Numbered from the stretch's first letter, positions 12,118 through 22,984 are shown. The stretch is DNA of 64,000 nt from Pomphorhynchus laevis (GCA_012934845.2 WNNJ02001346.1:62001-126000), one strand, 5' to 3'. The notes: generated by a model from the letters alone, not told the origin. Numbers and translations are program-made.

Positions 12118-12437
12118 AGTGAACAAACTGTCGGCAAATTCGCGGACTGCTATGCAGTAGAATTAGCGATGCAGCATATTCTGTTATCTATTATTGACGG
12201 CAACAACACCGATAAGAAGCTTCCTCTAAAGAGCGCTACAGTGAAGAACTCTGGTACCGGTGATGAATATTGCACCAAACACAACGGACGAAAGAAACGA
12301 CCCCAAAAATCGGTAACATTTGCTGATGACGTTATGTGGCGAGCTGATCATCGTTGCACGGCTGAAGGTAATCGCGCACGCTCTATTTAAAGCTGCGACG
12401 CTGATGATGATTGCTAAACGAATAAAGAATGTACTTT
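12118..12437. other. Spacer between the two head-to-head LINE pieces, origin unknown
   Basis: About 320 bp, richer in GC than its surroundings and not matching anything else in the window. The plus strand has an open frame (12169-12390) ending in KKRPQKSVTFADDVMWRADH, which contains a KSVTF motif of the general RVxF (protein phosphatase 1 docking) type. Just before L3b begins, the sequence TTTTCCAG precedes AAAAAATTG, like a splice acceptor. It may be an unrecognised host exon or part of a divergent LINE 5' UTR. I do not assign a function. Confidence 0.35.
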
Positions 12438-12510
12438 ATTTAAATTTTCCAGAAAAAATTGTAGAAAAATTTACCATCGGTGCTTCAAACAACTTACAAA
12501 ATCAAGCTAA

Positions 12511-13568
12511 TATGGAACGGAACTCAGGTATTTCCAATGTAACATCGAATTTTCAAGCCAAAGAAAACAAGGTTAGTCCTATTTCGTCTAATTTTTTAAT
12601 CTCAAGCACAGATGGAGAACTCCATCCTGTGCCTAAAGTGGTGAATCTGGTAATAATCAGACTTCTTCAACCATTTGAAAGGAAGAATCTTTTCAATATT
12701 TTTCTGAGAGTTTACAAGCTCTTATAAGAAGAGAATTCTATTTAATTCGATAAAATATTTAGATTCCGAAATCAGGGTTTCTTTCAGCTGTCCAGATCTG
12801 GCAGCATCGTACCTAGAATTTTTCGAAACACACCTAAAAGAATTTGGGTCAACTACTTACAGGCCTATTCAGGCGACTTTGAAAATTAATAATTTTCCGC
12901 CATTCGCAACGGGGGAAGATATCATTGCTCTCACATCTGAGTTCAAAATTCATAATATTCGCCCAATTCTGGGCAAGAAAGGCCAGGCTATACCAATAGC
13001 ATTCTGTTCTACCGCAGTCGATCAGGCGGAATGTCTGGCTAAAAGCAAATGTAACCCCTTTCTGGGGTACAATCTTTCTTTCAATATCGTAGATGCTGAT
13101 GACTTAACATACCCCCATTGCAATGGGTGCCACCTCTGGGGGCACTGGTCCTCGAACTGTACTAGGCCCCATACGTGTGGGGTTTGCAGCTCTTCCGAAG
13201 TCCATGAGGGGAAATGTTCTCTCCCCCCTCTGTGTTCCAATTGTGGTGGTCAGCACCCGGCCTGGTCTAGAAGATGTCCTATCTTCAAAGAATACAAATT
13301 AAGGCATTGTGGGGCACCGGTCAAACCGGCCCACTTTGCCGCTGCCAGCTTATCCAATTCAAACGGTTATAGTATGTCGGACACCGACATTTTCAAAATT
13401 GTTGACGCAAGACTACAGACATATAAAGACAAGATTCGAGCCTTAATGAACCATCTGATAGCGAAATTCGAGGAGTCCCGTTCTCCTCCATCGACGATTC
13501 TTACCTCTTCAAAGAGAGCCCCCGTTCTAAGAAGAGATCATCTTCTAAACAAAAGTTGGCTTCCTTGA
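12511..13568 (+). pseudogene. L3b ORF1: gag-like protein with zinc knuckles
   Basis: It starts MERNSGISNVTSN and runs through an RNA-binding fold region, then three Cys/His knuckles near 13110-13280: CNGCHLWGHWSSNC, CGVCSSSEVHEGKC and CSNCGGQHPAWSRRC. The first two-thirds changes frame once near 12720-12740, so the copy is not intact. The tail after 13500 is Ser/Lys/Arg rich. In this LINE group ORF1 binds element RNA. It is the best-preserved knuckle region among the copies. Confidence 0.82.
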
Positions 13569-13739
13569 AGTTGGCAAAGAAAGATGATATATGCTGGGAG
13601 TTGTTGGCCTCAGAGGGAGATGAAGATAATGCCGGTGGGCAAGTGTCTTCTCCTGGTAGGGCTGGGAGTGAGAAGGGCAACTTTCTCTCTCCTAGTTTCT
13701 GCTAGGAGGTAGGCATCCCACTCCAGCTGTCGTAACACA

Positions 13740-15808
13740 ATGCAAAGTAGTCAAGAGCCTTTTTCACTGAATATACTTCAGTGGAATTCGGGAGGTGCTT
13801 CTGCTCTTAGCCTTCTATCTGGTAGAGATGCGGATGTTATAGTCCTTCAGGAGACGCGGTCTATCCGTATCCCCAGGACATTACTCGATTTATCCCCAAG
13901 CATATTTACACCCACTTCACTCCGTACATAACCCCTCCTCACGCCTCTTCATCTCAAGGTCTCTTAACCCTAGTTAAATGCTCCTTAAGATCATCCCTTC
14001 TTTTAAACTATTCTTGTCCAGCCCTGTCTTGTTTAGCTGTTTCACTTTGTAAGAATGGTAAACGTATCAGCATAGCCAATATCTATATTAGGCCAGGGGA
14101 AATTCACAAGAACCGTGATCTCCTGGACCGTCTCTTGGGTAGTGGCTATGACATGTTACTCGGTGACTTCAACGACAGAACTGGTCGTTGGATTAATGCA
14201 GCACTCCGCAGAGCCAGGAACGATTACCTTATTCACAAACCACCGTCCCCAACTTTTCATTGCTCAACAACTAATTCTCTCCTCGACATATTACTGCTTC
14301 ATAAGATGTGGTTGTTGAAACCCATCTGCACTGAGCAGTCGCGCCAAAAACAGACCATCTCTCATGACCTAATTCGTTGGCGGATAGAGGAAGATACGTT
14401 GCTTAGAAGGAGGTTTCACTTTGATCCCATCAGAGTGGCTTTCTTTCAGGCGGCTATCCAACTCTTCCCCAGAATTGGTAATGAGAATTTGACCGAATTT
14501 AATTCCTTCCTCTCCTCAAAACTCAAGGTTTTGGCTAAAATGCTAGGTCTTCCCAATGTCTCTGTTTCCGCCAGGCAGGCCATCTCGAATGAATACTGGA
14601 GCACTAGATATAGGTTCCAGCTGAGCAGGGATAAGGCGAACATCGCTCACCTTAACCCTTCTCGGTCTTCCTTCTGGAAGATATTCAAGAAGGAGAAGTT
14701 TGTCTGTTGGAAGGATAGAGCTTTGGGATGGATTGGTAGTATAGGCCTTGATAATGTTTTGAAGGAGTCACTATCCCTACATAATTATGGAGCCACTCAA
14801 TCTCCCCAACCAATCCCGCCTTGGGGTGACTTCAGAAGCAGGGACTTATCTGTTACAGATATCCTGAACTCCTGGGGGCCACTTCCGGGCACCTCTAAAT
14901 CCGTCGCTCCACTATCTTCTCGAGTCTGTCAGCTTTTGACAGCCGATCAAAGAAGAGAAGTGGCCGTCACAATGGTTTTAGCCTCACCATCCGATGTAGC
15001 CGGCATCAATATTAGTCGTAGAATTTTCTTACCAAAGCATAGTCCGGTTTCATGTCCCAAAGATCTGCGTCCCATTTCGATTCAAAACTCCCTCATCTCC
15101 ATCTACGAAAAAGCGCTTGCGCGTAGAATCCGCGACCATTTAAGTAGGTGTAATTTGATCCCACCGAGTTTTCACGGGTTTGTCAAGGGACGCTCGGTGC
15201 ATTCAGCAATAGGTGAAGTGCATCAGTTTTGCAGGGATAATAGCCATCAACTAGCTGTGGCTGTTTTCCTTGACTTTTCTGCTGCATTTGACCGCATTTC
15301 CATTCCCTTTGTTATCTCCTCTCTCAGGTCACTCGGGTTGCCTGCGAGAATTGTTAACAGGGTGGAGATATTACTGTTTACCAAGAGGTTCTACTATGAA
15401 GACGACCCTGATGCGCGTCAGTTCTACCCTATTACAGGTGTGCCCCAAGGATCCCCACTTTCTCCTATCTTATTTCTTGCTGCCTCCATTGTACTATTCA
15501 AGAATTTAAAACGTGATCAACATCTAGTGGTATACGCTGATGATACCACGGCCCTGTTCTCTGGACGCAGGTGCAAAGATGTCGCTTCAGACATCAGCCG
15601 TTTCTTTTTAAGATTAACAGACCAGCTGACCCTATCCAATCTTATTTTAAATTCATCCAAATCGCAGGTAGTTGTCTTTCATGGCACCCCTGCGACAAAG
15701 AAAAAATTAAAGAGACTAGCACTCTCAGCTCTATCTTCTATATTGACTAATCAACCACTCCCTACCTTCACAAGTCGAGTAAAATACCTGGGTTCACTGT
15801 TACGGTGA
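13740..15808 (+). pseudogene. L3b ORF2: endonuclease and long intact RT stretch
   Basis: It starts MQSSQEPFSLNILQWNSGG with VIVLQETRSIRIP, the endonuclease N terminus. That frame ends by 13931. From 14135 a 557-codon frame runs on: GSGYDMLLGDFNDRTGRW (endonuclease DFN motif), then RT motifs DLRPISIQNS, FLDFSAAFDRIS, GVPQGSPLSPILFLA and VVYADDTTALFSG. It also has a gap in the middle region (after FNSFLSSKLKVLAK) where sister copies have about 18 more residues. Near 15790 a single T is missing relative to L4 (GGTTCAC for GGTTTCAC), which ends the frame. The catalytic aspartates of the palm are all present. Confidence 0.87.
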
Positions 15809-15893
15809 ACTGGTCGGCGAAAGCTGACCTGGATAGACTTAAACGTATCCTGAAGAAAGCTAGGTGGGCCCTGAAACGGGCTCAGCATCTGTC

Positions 15894-18545
15894 GTTAGTT
15901 TTCACCGATAGCATTTTTTAATCCGATTTATTAAATTGTTGCGTAATCCGGTAATTTATACAATATCGAGTGTCCCAATTTTATCCCATTCCACTTCACT
16001 CTATTTTTAAATTTACATCCAGTATATTAATGTCATTTCTTAAAGTAATTGTAAAAATACCAAATATATTGGACGCTTTTAATAGAACGAAAATAATTCA
16101 AAATATTCAATATCAAATAGAATAGTAAATATCTATGCACTTTAAAGAGCTATTGCGTATATTCCCGTGTTTTTTCGATTTTATAGTATATATTGAGCTC
16201 TATTAAAATGTTTTATTGAAGTTATATTTATATTTTTAAATAACTGGAAGCTATACACGGAATCGGCAATTAGCATTCGAATATAATATGTTGTAAATTA
16301 GATCAGTATGATTGGATGAGAAAGAATTTGAATATATTGAATACAAAAAATTCTCCGGTAGATGTTCAAAATAACGTTTTGAACAAAACGTTGTCATTAA
16401 ATTTCGCAGAAACGTCTGGTATCCGATTTTAGAGTAAGCACTACTCTCGCTAACTATAAGTAAGCTTTAAAACCTGCCATTTTGAAAATCTTTTCCTATT
16501 CTCAAATAGAATATTTATAAATTATTCTCACCTGAAAAGTAAATTTAGCAATTTGGTTTTTATCGATATAAGCAAGCAGACCACGTAGGATGAAAATTTT
16601 CTAAAATTTTGATATTTACATAAGAGAGGATCTAACGAACTTACCGATAAAATAACAAAACAAAAAGAAATAGTAAAATAGGCTTTAAAGTTTATAGATA
16701 CAAAATATACATGTCGCAAACAGAAAAACTGATAGGGATCGTCTTATCACACCAATTTGATTATTAAATAGTGTATTGGAAGTATTTTAACAAACTAATT
16801 TGATACACAGGAGAATGCTTAGAGCTTATGGTTGGCCATGTATTATAAAGAGATTGTGCGTCAAAAAAGAAAAGATTTATAAGATTTTTTATAATTTAAA
16901 TAAATTAAAATAAAAAATTGAAAAAGTCTTAGTTTTGATAAAATAAATGAACATATATGTACCCATAATCTAGAATTAATTGAAAATTGTGAATTAAGAA
17001 AGCTGCTATCAAAAGGGTATAAATATAGATTAAATAATAACAACGACAAAAATAAAATTTACAATTCGTTATATAATAACTTAAATGATTACTTTAGTAA
17101 GCTGATTAATAGTAAAAGCTCGAATATATCTAAGATAGTAATTTGGAAAGATTATATATTTGATAAAATTAAAAACAAAATGAAAATAACAAACAATTAT
17201 AAAAGAAAAGATAAAATTAATAAAGATATGTATAAAGAACTTACTAAATAAAGGATAACTATATAATAAATAGTATTGATAAAGCTAATAATAACTTTGT
17301 CTTCATATGCAAAAAGCTTTATACTAATGAAAGAGGTTAATTCTAATGATTTAAATGTAAATCCAACATGTGAACGTAGTGAGTTGAGTTTAGAAACAAT
17401 TATTACAAGTCACTGTTTTATAATGGATAAAAAGGGTACAAAGTTTGAATCAGATAATAAAACTATATTATATTGGAATCCAAAATTACATAAAAATCCA
17501 ATAATACCAAGGTTCATATGTAGTGCGTTTTAATGTACATGAAAACCACTTTCTGTCTATATGAATAAAATACTTAAAGCAATTGAAGCACACTTTAAAA
17601 AATATTGCAAGGTAATCGAAATTAATACTGGTATAAAACACTATTTTAGTATTAATTCTACAAAAGAATTTTTAGGACACACAAAAGGAATTAATTTTCA
17701 GAATATAAATACGTACGATTTTAGTACGCTTTATACAAATCTAGATTTATTAGATATTAAAGAAGCGTTAGTAAAATTAATTAATCTTATATTCGGAAAA
17801 AGATATACATATATATGTTATAATAATTATAACGCCTATCTAACAAAAATTAAACCATCAAGTAAATATAAATATATGGATAAAATTGAATTAATAGAAT
17901 CCTTAAATATTTTAATAAATCAAAATTATTTAAAAAGTAGGGACATCTATATTTAGACAAGTAAAAGGTGTTCCAATGGATGGTAATAGTAGCCCAATTA
18001 TAGCTGACTTGTTTTTAAGCTTTATAGAATATGAATTTGTTCATAACTGTGTAAAAACTAAATCTAAATTATATAAAAATCTGAAATATATGTTTCAATA
18101 TATTGATGATATATGTGTATTTAATTCTAATAATTTTTATTCAATTAGTGAATTAATTTATTCAGAAAGCCTTATTTTTAACAAAACCAATATTAATGAT
18201 AAAGAAATACATATCTAGATATGAACATAATATTAACATCAATTAAAACTACTTTTAATTTATATCTCTCAAGATGACATATTTAAATTTACAAGAAACA
18301 TATTTTTGCATGAGCATTCATGCATACCATATAATATAAAATATATACATTAAATAATGAAATTTTAAGAATTGCAACAATATTTAATGATATTGAATTT
18401 CTTCAAAATCATTTAAATAATTTAATAGATACATATTTTAAACTAGGTTAATATAAAAATAACATCAAGCAGAAAATAGTAAAATATATAAATCAACACA
18501 ATAATATAAAGAATAAATTTAAACTCTTAAGTGGCAAATTTTTAT
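15894..18545 (+). mobile_element. Penelope-like element copy B
   Basis: Nearly identical to copy A at an offset of 7190. It continues past the point where A ends: the last coding block runs to about 18560 (SGKFLWMDNK) and leads into a structured terminus (18538-18765). It directly abuts the truncated LINE L3b. The near identity of A and B implies recent duplication or two recent insertions. Its RT frame is interrupted several times. Confidence 0.86.
17276..18218 (+). pseudogene. PLE copy B reverse transcriptase, decayed
   Basis: Same motif order as copy A: YWNPKLHKNP, NTYDFSTLYTNL, the GNSSPIIADLF region and YIDDICVFN. The middle frame (17561-17956) is longer than in copy A. No GIY-YIG domain follows before the terminus, which suggests the family is of the endonuclease-lacking kind or has lost that domain in this copy. 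It is broken in several places. Confidence 0.82.
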
Positions 18546-18765
18546 GGATGGATAATAAATAATATACTTTGTATTAGAATAAGATACTAGATAGTTTTAT
18601 CAGAGGAAATACATCATTAGCATGTATTTGGCCCCGCTGCTATGTTGGGTAGAGGAGTTAGGGGCCAAAACCTGATATCATAGCAGTTCCTCCTGATGAC
18701 CTCTAATTCTTATTCTGATACAACGTCTGTTATTTATTAGTCAATTCATAAAAATTGACTTTTAT
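18538..18765 (+). other. PLE terminal structure, copy 1: inverted repeat enclosing a pseudoknot-like core
   Basis: Outer arms of about 45 bp (from ATTTTTATGGATGG to 18583, and 18709 to about 18757) are imperfect reverse complements. Inside are a hairpin (AAATACAT 18607-18614 with ATGTATTT 18622-18629) and two interleaved helices. TTTGGCCCC (18627-18635) pairs with GGGGCCAAA (18661-18669), and CTGCTATG (18637-18644) pairs with CATAGCAG (18679-18686). The strand order is P1, P2, P1', P2', a pseudoknot. The same block recurs at 19090-19290 and 63395-63560. Function unknown; a role as an RNA structure at the element terminus is inferred. Confidence 0.65.
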
Positions 18766-18869
18766 TATAAATTTTAATTTTTTATTTTAACTTAATTTAA
18801 ATTATAGAAAATATAAAAACAATTATTAATTTTATTATTTAATTATTATTTTTTATTACATTCATATAG

Positions 18870-19085
18870 AATGTAATACATTAAATAATGAAATTTAAAG
18901 AAATGCAACAATATGTAATGATATTGGCTTTCTTCGAAATCATTTAAATAATTTAATAGATGCATATTTTAAACTAGGTTACTATAATAATACCATCAAA
19001 CAGAAAATAGTAAAATATATAAATCAGCACAATAACATTAAAAATAAATTTAAAATTATTAGCGGGAAATTTTTATGGATGAATA
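18870..19085 (+). mobile_element. PLE copy C: 3' end only
   Basis: This matches the C-terminal coding region of copy B, from ACATTAAATAATGAAATTT to GGGAAATTTTTATGGATGAATAATAAA, with more differences than A and B have from each other. It ends SGKFLWMNNK and is followed by terminal structure copy 2. It is an older 3' fragment in the same orientation as copy B. Confidence 0.75.
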
Positions 19086-19290
19086 ATAAATAAAATACTT
19101 TGTATTAGAATAAGATTCTATATAATCAAATTTAATCAGAGCAAATACGTCTTTAACACGTATTTGACCCCACTGCTATGTTAGGAGGAGTTAGGGGCTG
19201 AAACCTGATAGCATAGAAGTTCCTCCCGATGACCTCTAATCCTTATTCTGATACGACGTATCTTATTTATTAGTCAATTCGTAAAAATGA
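19086..19290 (+). other. PLE terminal structure, copy 2
   Basis: Same layout as copy 1. The inner hairpin is AAATACGT (19143-19150) with ACGTATTT (19158-19165). Relative to copy 1, an A-T pair has become a G-C pair, a paired change that keeps the stem. The CCCC/GGGG core of P1 is kept. The P2 partner CATAGAAG has one mismatch to CTGCTATG. Confidence 0.62.
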
Positions 19291-19399
19291 CTTTTATTTA
19301 ATCAAATCAACTAACTGAGTCTACGTATTTAATATAATTATAAACTAAACAAAACATAATAATGCTAAATCAAAATTTAATAATTAAATAATAAAGTTA

Positions 19400-20330
19400 A
19401 TAATTTTATTTAATGTTCATATCTAGATATGCACTTCTTTATCATTAATATTGGTTTTGTTAAGAATAAGGCTTTCTGAGTAAATTAATTCACTAATTGA
19501 ATAAAAATTATTAGAATTAAATACACATATATCATCAATATATTGAAACATATATTTCAGATTTTTATATAATTTAGATTTAGTTTTTACACAGTTATGA
19601 ACAAATTCATATTCTATAAAGCTTAAAAACAAGTCAGCTATAATTGAGCTACTATTACCACCCATTGGAACACCTTTTACTTGTCTAAATATAGATGTCC
19701 CTACTTTTAAATAATTTTGATTTATTAAAATATTTAAGGATTCTATTAATTCAATTTTATCCATATATTTATATTTACTTGATGGTTTAATTTTTGTTAG
19801 ATAGGCGTTATAATTATTATAACATATATATGTATATCTTTTTCCGAATATAAGATTAATTAATTTTACTAACGCTTCTTTAATATCTAATAAATCTAGA
19901 TTTGTATAAAGCGTACTAAAATCGTACGTATTTATATTCTGAAAATTAATTCCTTTTGTGTGTCCTAAAAATTCTTTTGTAGAATTAATACTAAAATAGT
20001 GTTTTATACCAGTATTAATTTCGATTACCTTGCAATATTTTTTAAAGTGTGCTTCAATTGCTTTAAGTATTTTATTCATATAGACAGAAAGTGATTTTAA
20101 TGAACATTTAAAAGCACTACATATGAACCTTGGTATTATTGGATTTTTATGTAATTTCGGATTTCTATATAGTATAGATATAGTGTTATCATCTGATTCA
20201 ACCGTTTATACCCTTTTTATCCATTATAGATCAGTAACTTGTAATAATTGTTTCTGAATTTAAATCACTACATACATATGTTGCATTTACATTTAAATCA
20301 TTATAATTAACTTCCTTCATCATTATATCA
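19400..20330 (-). mobile_element. Penelope-like element copy D, inverted
   Basis: A minus-strand copy lying tail to tail with copies B and C. It contains an unbroken RT stretch (20079-19423) and a decayed upstream part up to about 20330. It lacks the C-terminal region and the structured terminus, stopping just after NINDKEVHI. Confidence 0.83.
19423..20079 (-). CDS. Reverse transcriptase fragment of PLE copy D, longest open PLE frame
   Basis: A 218-codon open frame starting MNKILKAIEAHFKKYCKV. RT motif A is NTYDFSTLYTNL (about residues 50-61). Motif B is GVPMGGNSSSIIADLFL, near residue 145, and motif C is FQYIDDICVFN, near residue 184. The palm aspartates (D of DFSTLYT, DD of YIDD) are present. 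Penelope-like RTs are about twice this long with N-terminal sections and often a C-terminal GIY-YIG nuclease. This piece lacks both ends, so it is a fragment, though it has no internal stop. AT-rich codon use matches the neighbouring copies. Confidence 0.78.
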   Translation of the reverse strand: MNKILKAIEAHFKKYCKVIEINTGIKHYFSINSTKEFLGHTKGINFQNINTYDFSTLYTNLDLLDIKEALVKLINLIFGKRYTYICYNNYNAYLTKIKPSSKYKYMDKIELIESLNILINQNYLKVGTSIFRQVKGVPMGGNSSSIIADLFLSFIEYEFVHNCVKTKSKLYKNLKYMFQYIDDICVFNSNNFYSISELIYSESLILNKTNINDKEVHI

Positions 20331-20339
20331 TAAAATTTG

Positions 20340-20505
20340 ATTTTATATAATAAAATGATATAAAATGATATATCATTTTATATCATAAAATTTGGTTTAT
20401 CTCGATATTAGCAAGCAGACCAGGTAAGATGAAAATTTTCTAAAATTTTGATATTTACATAAGAGAGATTTTAATTTATAAAAAGTATAAAATACATAGA
20501 CTCAG
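20340..20505. repeat. PLE 5'-region repeat unit, first of a direct pair
   Basis: This is nearly identical to 21132-21297, 792 bp downstream. It starts TTTTATATAATAAAATGAT and includes GCAAGCAGACCAGGTAAG, the motif found in the 5' part of copies A (9381), B (16571) and E (23731). It is probably terminal-repeat debris of the PLE family. Confidence 0.65.
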
Positions 20506-20779
20506 TTATCTGATCTGATCGTACAATACCTTGCAATAAAATAAAAAGATTTACATACTGAAAGCAAATAATTTTGGTATTTTAGATAGTAAAACGAGTT
20601 ATTTGATGCTCTGTTTTTTTTCAGGCAATTTGAAATTTTGATAATAACGAAGATTTATCAATGTGACTTGCTTCTTCATGTTCAGGCATTAGCAATATCT
20701 ACATTTAGAAACAAGCATTTAAATTATCCTAGTATAATTAAAATAATTTACATTTAATAATTTAAAATAAAAAATTAAA

Positions 20780-21060
20780 TTAGTAGCTTTTTATGAGGAA
20801 CATAGCAGTTTCTCCAGATGACTTCTAATCCCTATTCTGATGTATCGTATATTATTTGCTAATCATTCATAAAAAAGAAATTTATTTCAAATTAAAATTT
20901 TAAATTCACATAAATATAAATTATTAAATCTTATATAATTATTTATTATTGAATTATTTATAATTTAGTATTATTTTTAATTTATAAATTGTATAAAATA
21001 AGTCGATTCAGTAATCTGATGTGATAATTAAGGCACTACACAAATCAATCAACTTTGGCT
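20780..21060. repeat. Decayed PLE terminal sequence
   Basis: It contains ACATAGCAGTTTCTCCAGATGA and then CTAATCCCTATTCTGAT, a worn copy of the right half of the terminal structure. After it comes the AT-rich stretch that follows the terminus in other copies and the CAGTAATCTGATGTGAT motif. No gene seen. Confidence 0.5.
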
Positions 21061-21131
21061 ATTGTAAAACACTAGGAAAAGGGTTCTTCCTAAAAAGTGC
21101 CCATTTAAAAAGAGGATCGTTTTTTTTGGAT

Positions 21132-21297
21132 TTTATATAATAAAATGATATTAAATGATATATCATTTTATATCATAAAATTTGGTTTATCTCGATATTA
21201 GCAAGCAGACCAGGTAAGATGAAAATTTTCTAAAATTTTGATATTTACATAAGAGAGATTTTAATTTATAAAAAGTATAAAATACATAGACTAAAAT
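21132..21297. repeat. PLE 5'-region repeat unit, second of the pair
   Basis: Near-identical partner of 20340-20505 in the same orientation. Direct repeats of about this size around PLE debris would fit the family's known terminal repeats. The rest of 21298-21837 is AT-rich with no recognisable gene. Confidence 0.62.
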
Positions 21298-21837
21298 ACA
21301 TTTACACATAGTATAAAATACATTTATACTAAGATCGACAAATGTTATCAATTTTCATAAAACTAGATTTGTGTCAATGGGTTTCAAATTTAAACTTTAT
21401 ATAAATATAAAAATAATAACATATTATAACACTTTTGTTATTTATAATTATTTATTATTATGTATTATTTAATTATTATTTAACATAATTTTTAATTTAT
21501 AAAAAGTATAAAATTCGTAGACTTAGTTAGCTGAGTCTACAACTTGATGAGATGCAAGTTGTTAAGAGTCCTCAATATTTAGTAGAAACTTGATATTTTC
21601 ACGGTAATCATTTGATTTTATAAAATAAAAATGAGAATTACTAAAAAATATGTAAACCAATTTATACAGAAATTAAAGCTTACGTAAAATACACGCGTGA
21701 ACTGTACGACAAAATGTGCTTTAACAAAAATTAAATACCGAATGTTTACTGCAAGTTAGTAGCAAATAATAAAACTAAATTTGATTAGTCTTAACTTATA
21801 TAAAAAGTAAATCTGGCATGTAGTTAAGGCGTATATT

Positions 21838-21845
21838 GAAGTGTG
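21838..21845. repeat. Target-site duplication of the Merlin element, left
   Basis: GAAGTGTG, identical to 23073-23080. Eight to nine bases is the duplication length known for Merlin elements and their IS1016/IS1595 relatives. Confidence 0.9.
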
Positions 21846-21957
21846 GGTGGATGCTAGTTTGGTGTTGCCTTTGATATTTGGTGTTGCCTTTGATATTTGG
21901 TGTTGCCTTTGATATTTGGTGTTGCCTTTGATATTTGGTGTTGCCTTTGAAAAAATT
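21846..21957. repeat. Left terminal inverted repeat with five 19-bp iterons
   Basis: GGTGTTGCC starts at 21861, 21880, 21899, 21918 and 21937, an exact 19-bp period. The outermost 15 bases are unique. Iterated subterminal units commonly bind transposase; that role here is inferred. Confidence 0.9.
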
Positions 21958-21984
21958 TAAACAAAAGAAAATTGTAAAGAAATA

Positions 21985-22959
21985 TTAATCCTTTATTCTT
22001 AATAGAGCTAAAAGATTGTTGAATCGCTTGTCTGATGGAATCGTGTGTTCCCATATAAACTGAATGAGAAAGTCCTCGTGTTGATCCTGCGAAATACCAT
22101 TTTTTTCTCTTAGGTATTTCTTAGCAAGTGACCAAAACCCTTCAACGGTTTGTGTATGTATGCTAGGGTCAAGATGATTAACAAAGTTTAAAGAATGGTT
22201 AACGGAAAAATGTTGATATTGAGGCATATTTCTAAAAGCTGTCCCATAGGCTTTCCATTCATCAGTCATGACAATAGTTCCCGGTAAAACATTCTCGTAA
22301 ATTACTTGTGCCATTGTTTGAGCACCTCTATCATATACAGGGACTATGAAAGCTTTTTTTGTGCATCTTTCAACACCACCTACATACCATTGACCATCCA
22401 CGACACGACCTCGGTTATATTTTCGTTTGAAAAAAAGACTTTCATCAATTTCTACTATTTTAGGCTCTCCGTTTTCATCGATGCCTCCTATCTTTTGATT
22501 TCTATCAACAACAAAATCACATATTATATCTCTCAATCTATCAGTATAAGCTGCAACAGTATTTCTATTAAGCTCCAGATCATGAGCAATTTTTAAATAT
22601 GAACACCTATTGATATATTTGTAAATTATTTTAAATATCAATGGCATATCTAAACGACAATCTTCAAAAAAACTGTCGTGTCTGAGTCCACGTGATTTTC
22701 TACAGGATTTTTTGCATGTCCAAGCAAAAGCGTCTATGCTTTGTTTACGTTTAACGTATCTCATATGTTCCTCGTTATCACATTTTTCGCATCTTGACCA
22801 ATTTCTTATTAGTTTCATACGAGAAAGAAAGACGTTTTGTGTTTCTTTTTTCACAAACTGTCTATCAAGAAAACGCTCTGTAATATCCAAATTCAAAATA
22901 TCAGAGACTGAATAGTGTGTATTTTCATTCGAGATTTTTTCTTCTGATTTTCTTACCAT
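21985..22959 (-). CDS. Merlin transposase (ISXO2/IS1595-type DDE)
   Basis: A complete 324-codon frame. The N-terminal half has a zinc ribbon (C57, C60, C82, C86) that probably helps DNA binding, followed by a helix-turn-helix-like region near residues 107-145 (YLKIAHDLELNRNTVAAY). The catalytic half begins at EIDESLFFKRK (D172), continues with VMTDEWKAYG (D233) and ends with TVEGFWSLAKKYLRE (E273). These give the DDE triad, with the HSLNFVNH block between the second and third acidic residues, as in the ISXO2-like family. Length matches known Merlin transposases. The enzyme cuts at the terminal repeats and inserts with 8-9 bp duplications. No frame break or intron is seen. Of all transposon genes here, this is the one most likely to be functional. 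Confidence 0.93.
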   Translation of the reverse strand: MVRKSEEKISNENTHYSVSDILNLDITERFLDRQFVKKETQNVFLSRMKLIRNWSRCEKCDNEEHMRYVKRKQSIDAFAWTCKKSCRKSRGLRHDSFFEDCRLDMPLIFKIIYKYINRCSYLKIAHDLELNRNTVAAYTDRLRDIICDFVVDRNQKIGGIDENGEPKIVEIDESLFFKRKYNRGRVVDGQWYVGGVERCTKKAFIVPVYDRGAQTMAQVIYENVLPGTIVMTDEWKAYGTAFRNMPQYQHFSVNHSLNFVNHLDPSIHTQTVEGFWSLAKKYLREKNGISQDQHEDFLIQFIWEHTIPSDKRFNNLLALLRIKD

Positions 22960-22984
22960 TTTTTTTCCAATTTCTTACCAATTT

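Larger units (their letters stand above)
12438..15893 (+). mobile_element. LINE copy L3b, same family as L1/L2/L4, 3' end cut by a PLE
   Basis: A plus-strand copy containing ORF1 (12511-13568 and a tail) and ORF2 (13740-15893). It ends abruptly at CTCAGCATCTGTC, where PLE copy B begins at GTTAGTTTTCACC. Compared with L4 it lacks about the last 400 bp. LINE sequence does not resume after PLE B, so this is a truncation rather than a simple nested insertion. Confidence 0.88.

Noticed and set aside
18600-18705. CTGATGA and GAGGAAA in the PLE terminal structure as a permuted hammerhead
   Set aside because: Stem III (ATACAT/ATGTAT) fits, but no stem I joins the two halves and copy 2 has CCGATGA, which breaks the core.
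21861-21957. 19-bp direct repeats as a CRISPR-like array
   Set aside because: Units are contiguous without spacers, mirrored at the other end of a transposon, in eukaryotic DNA.
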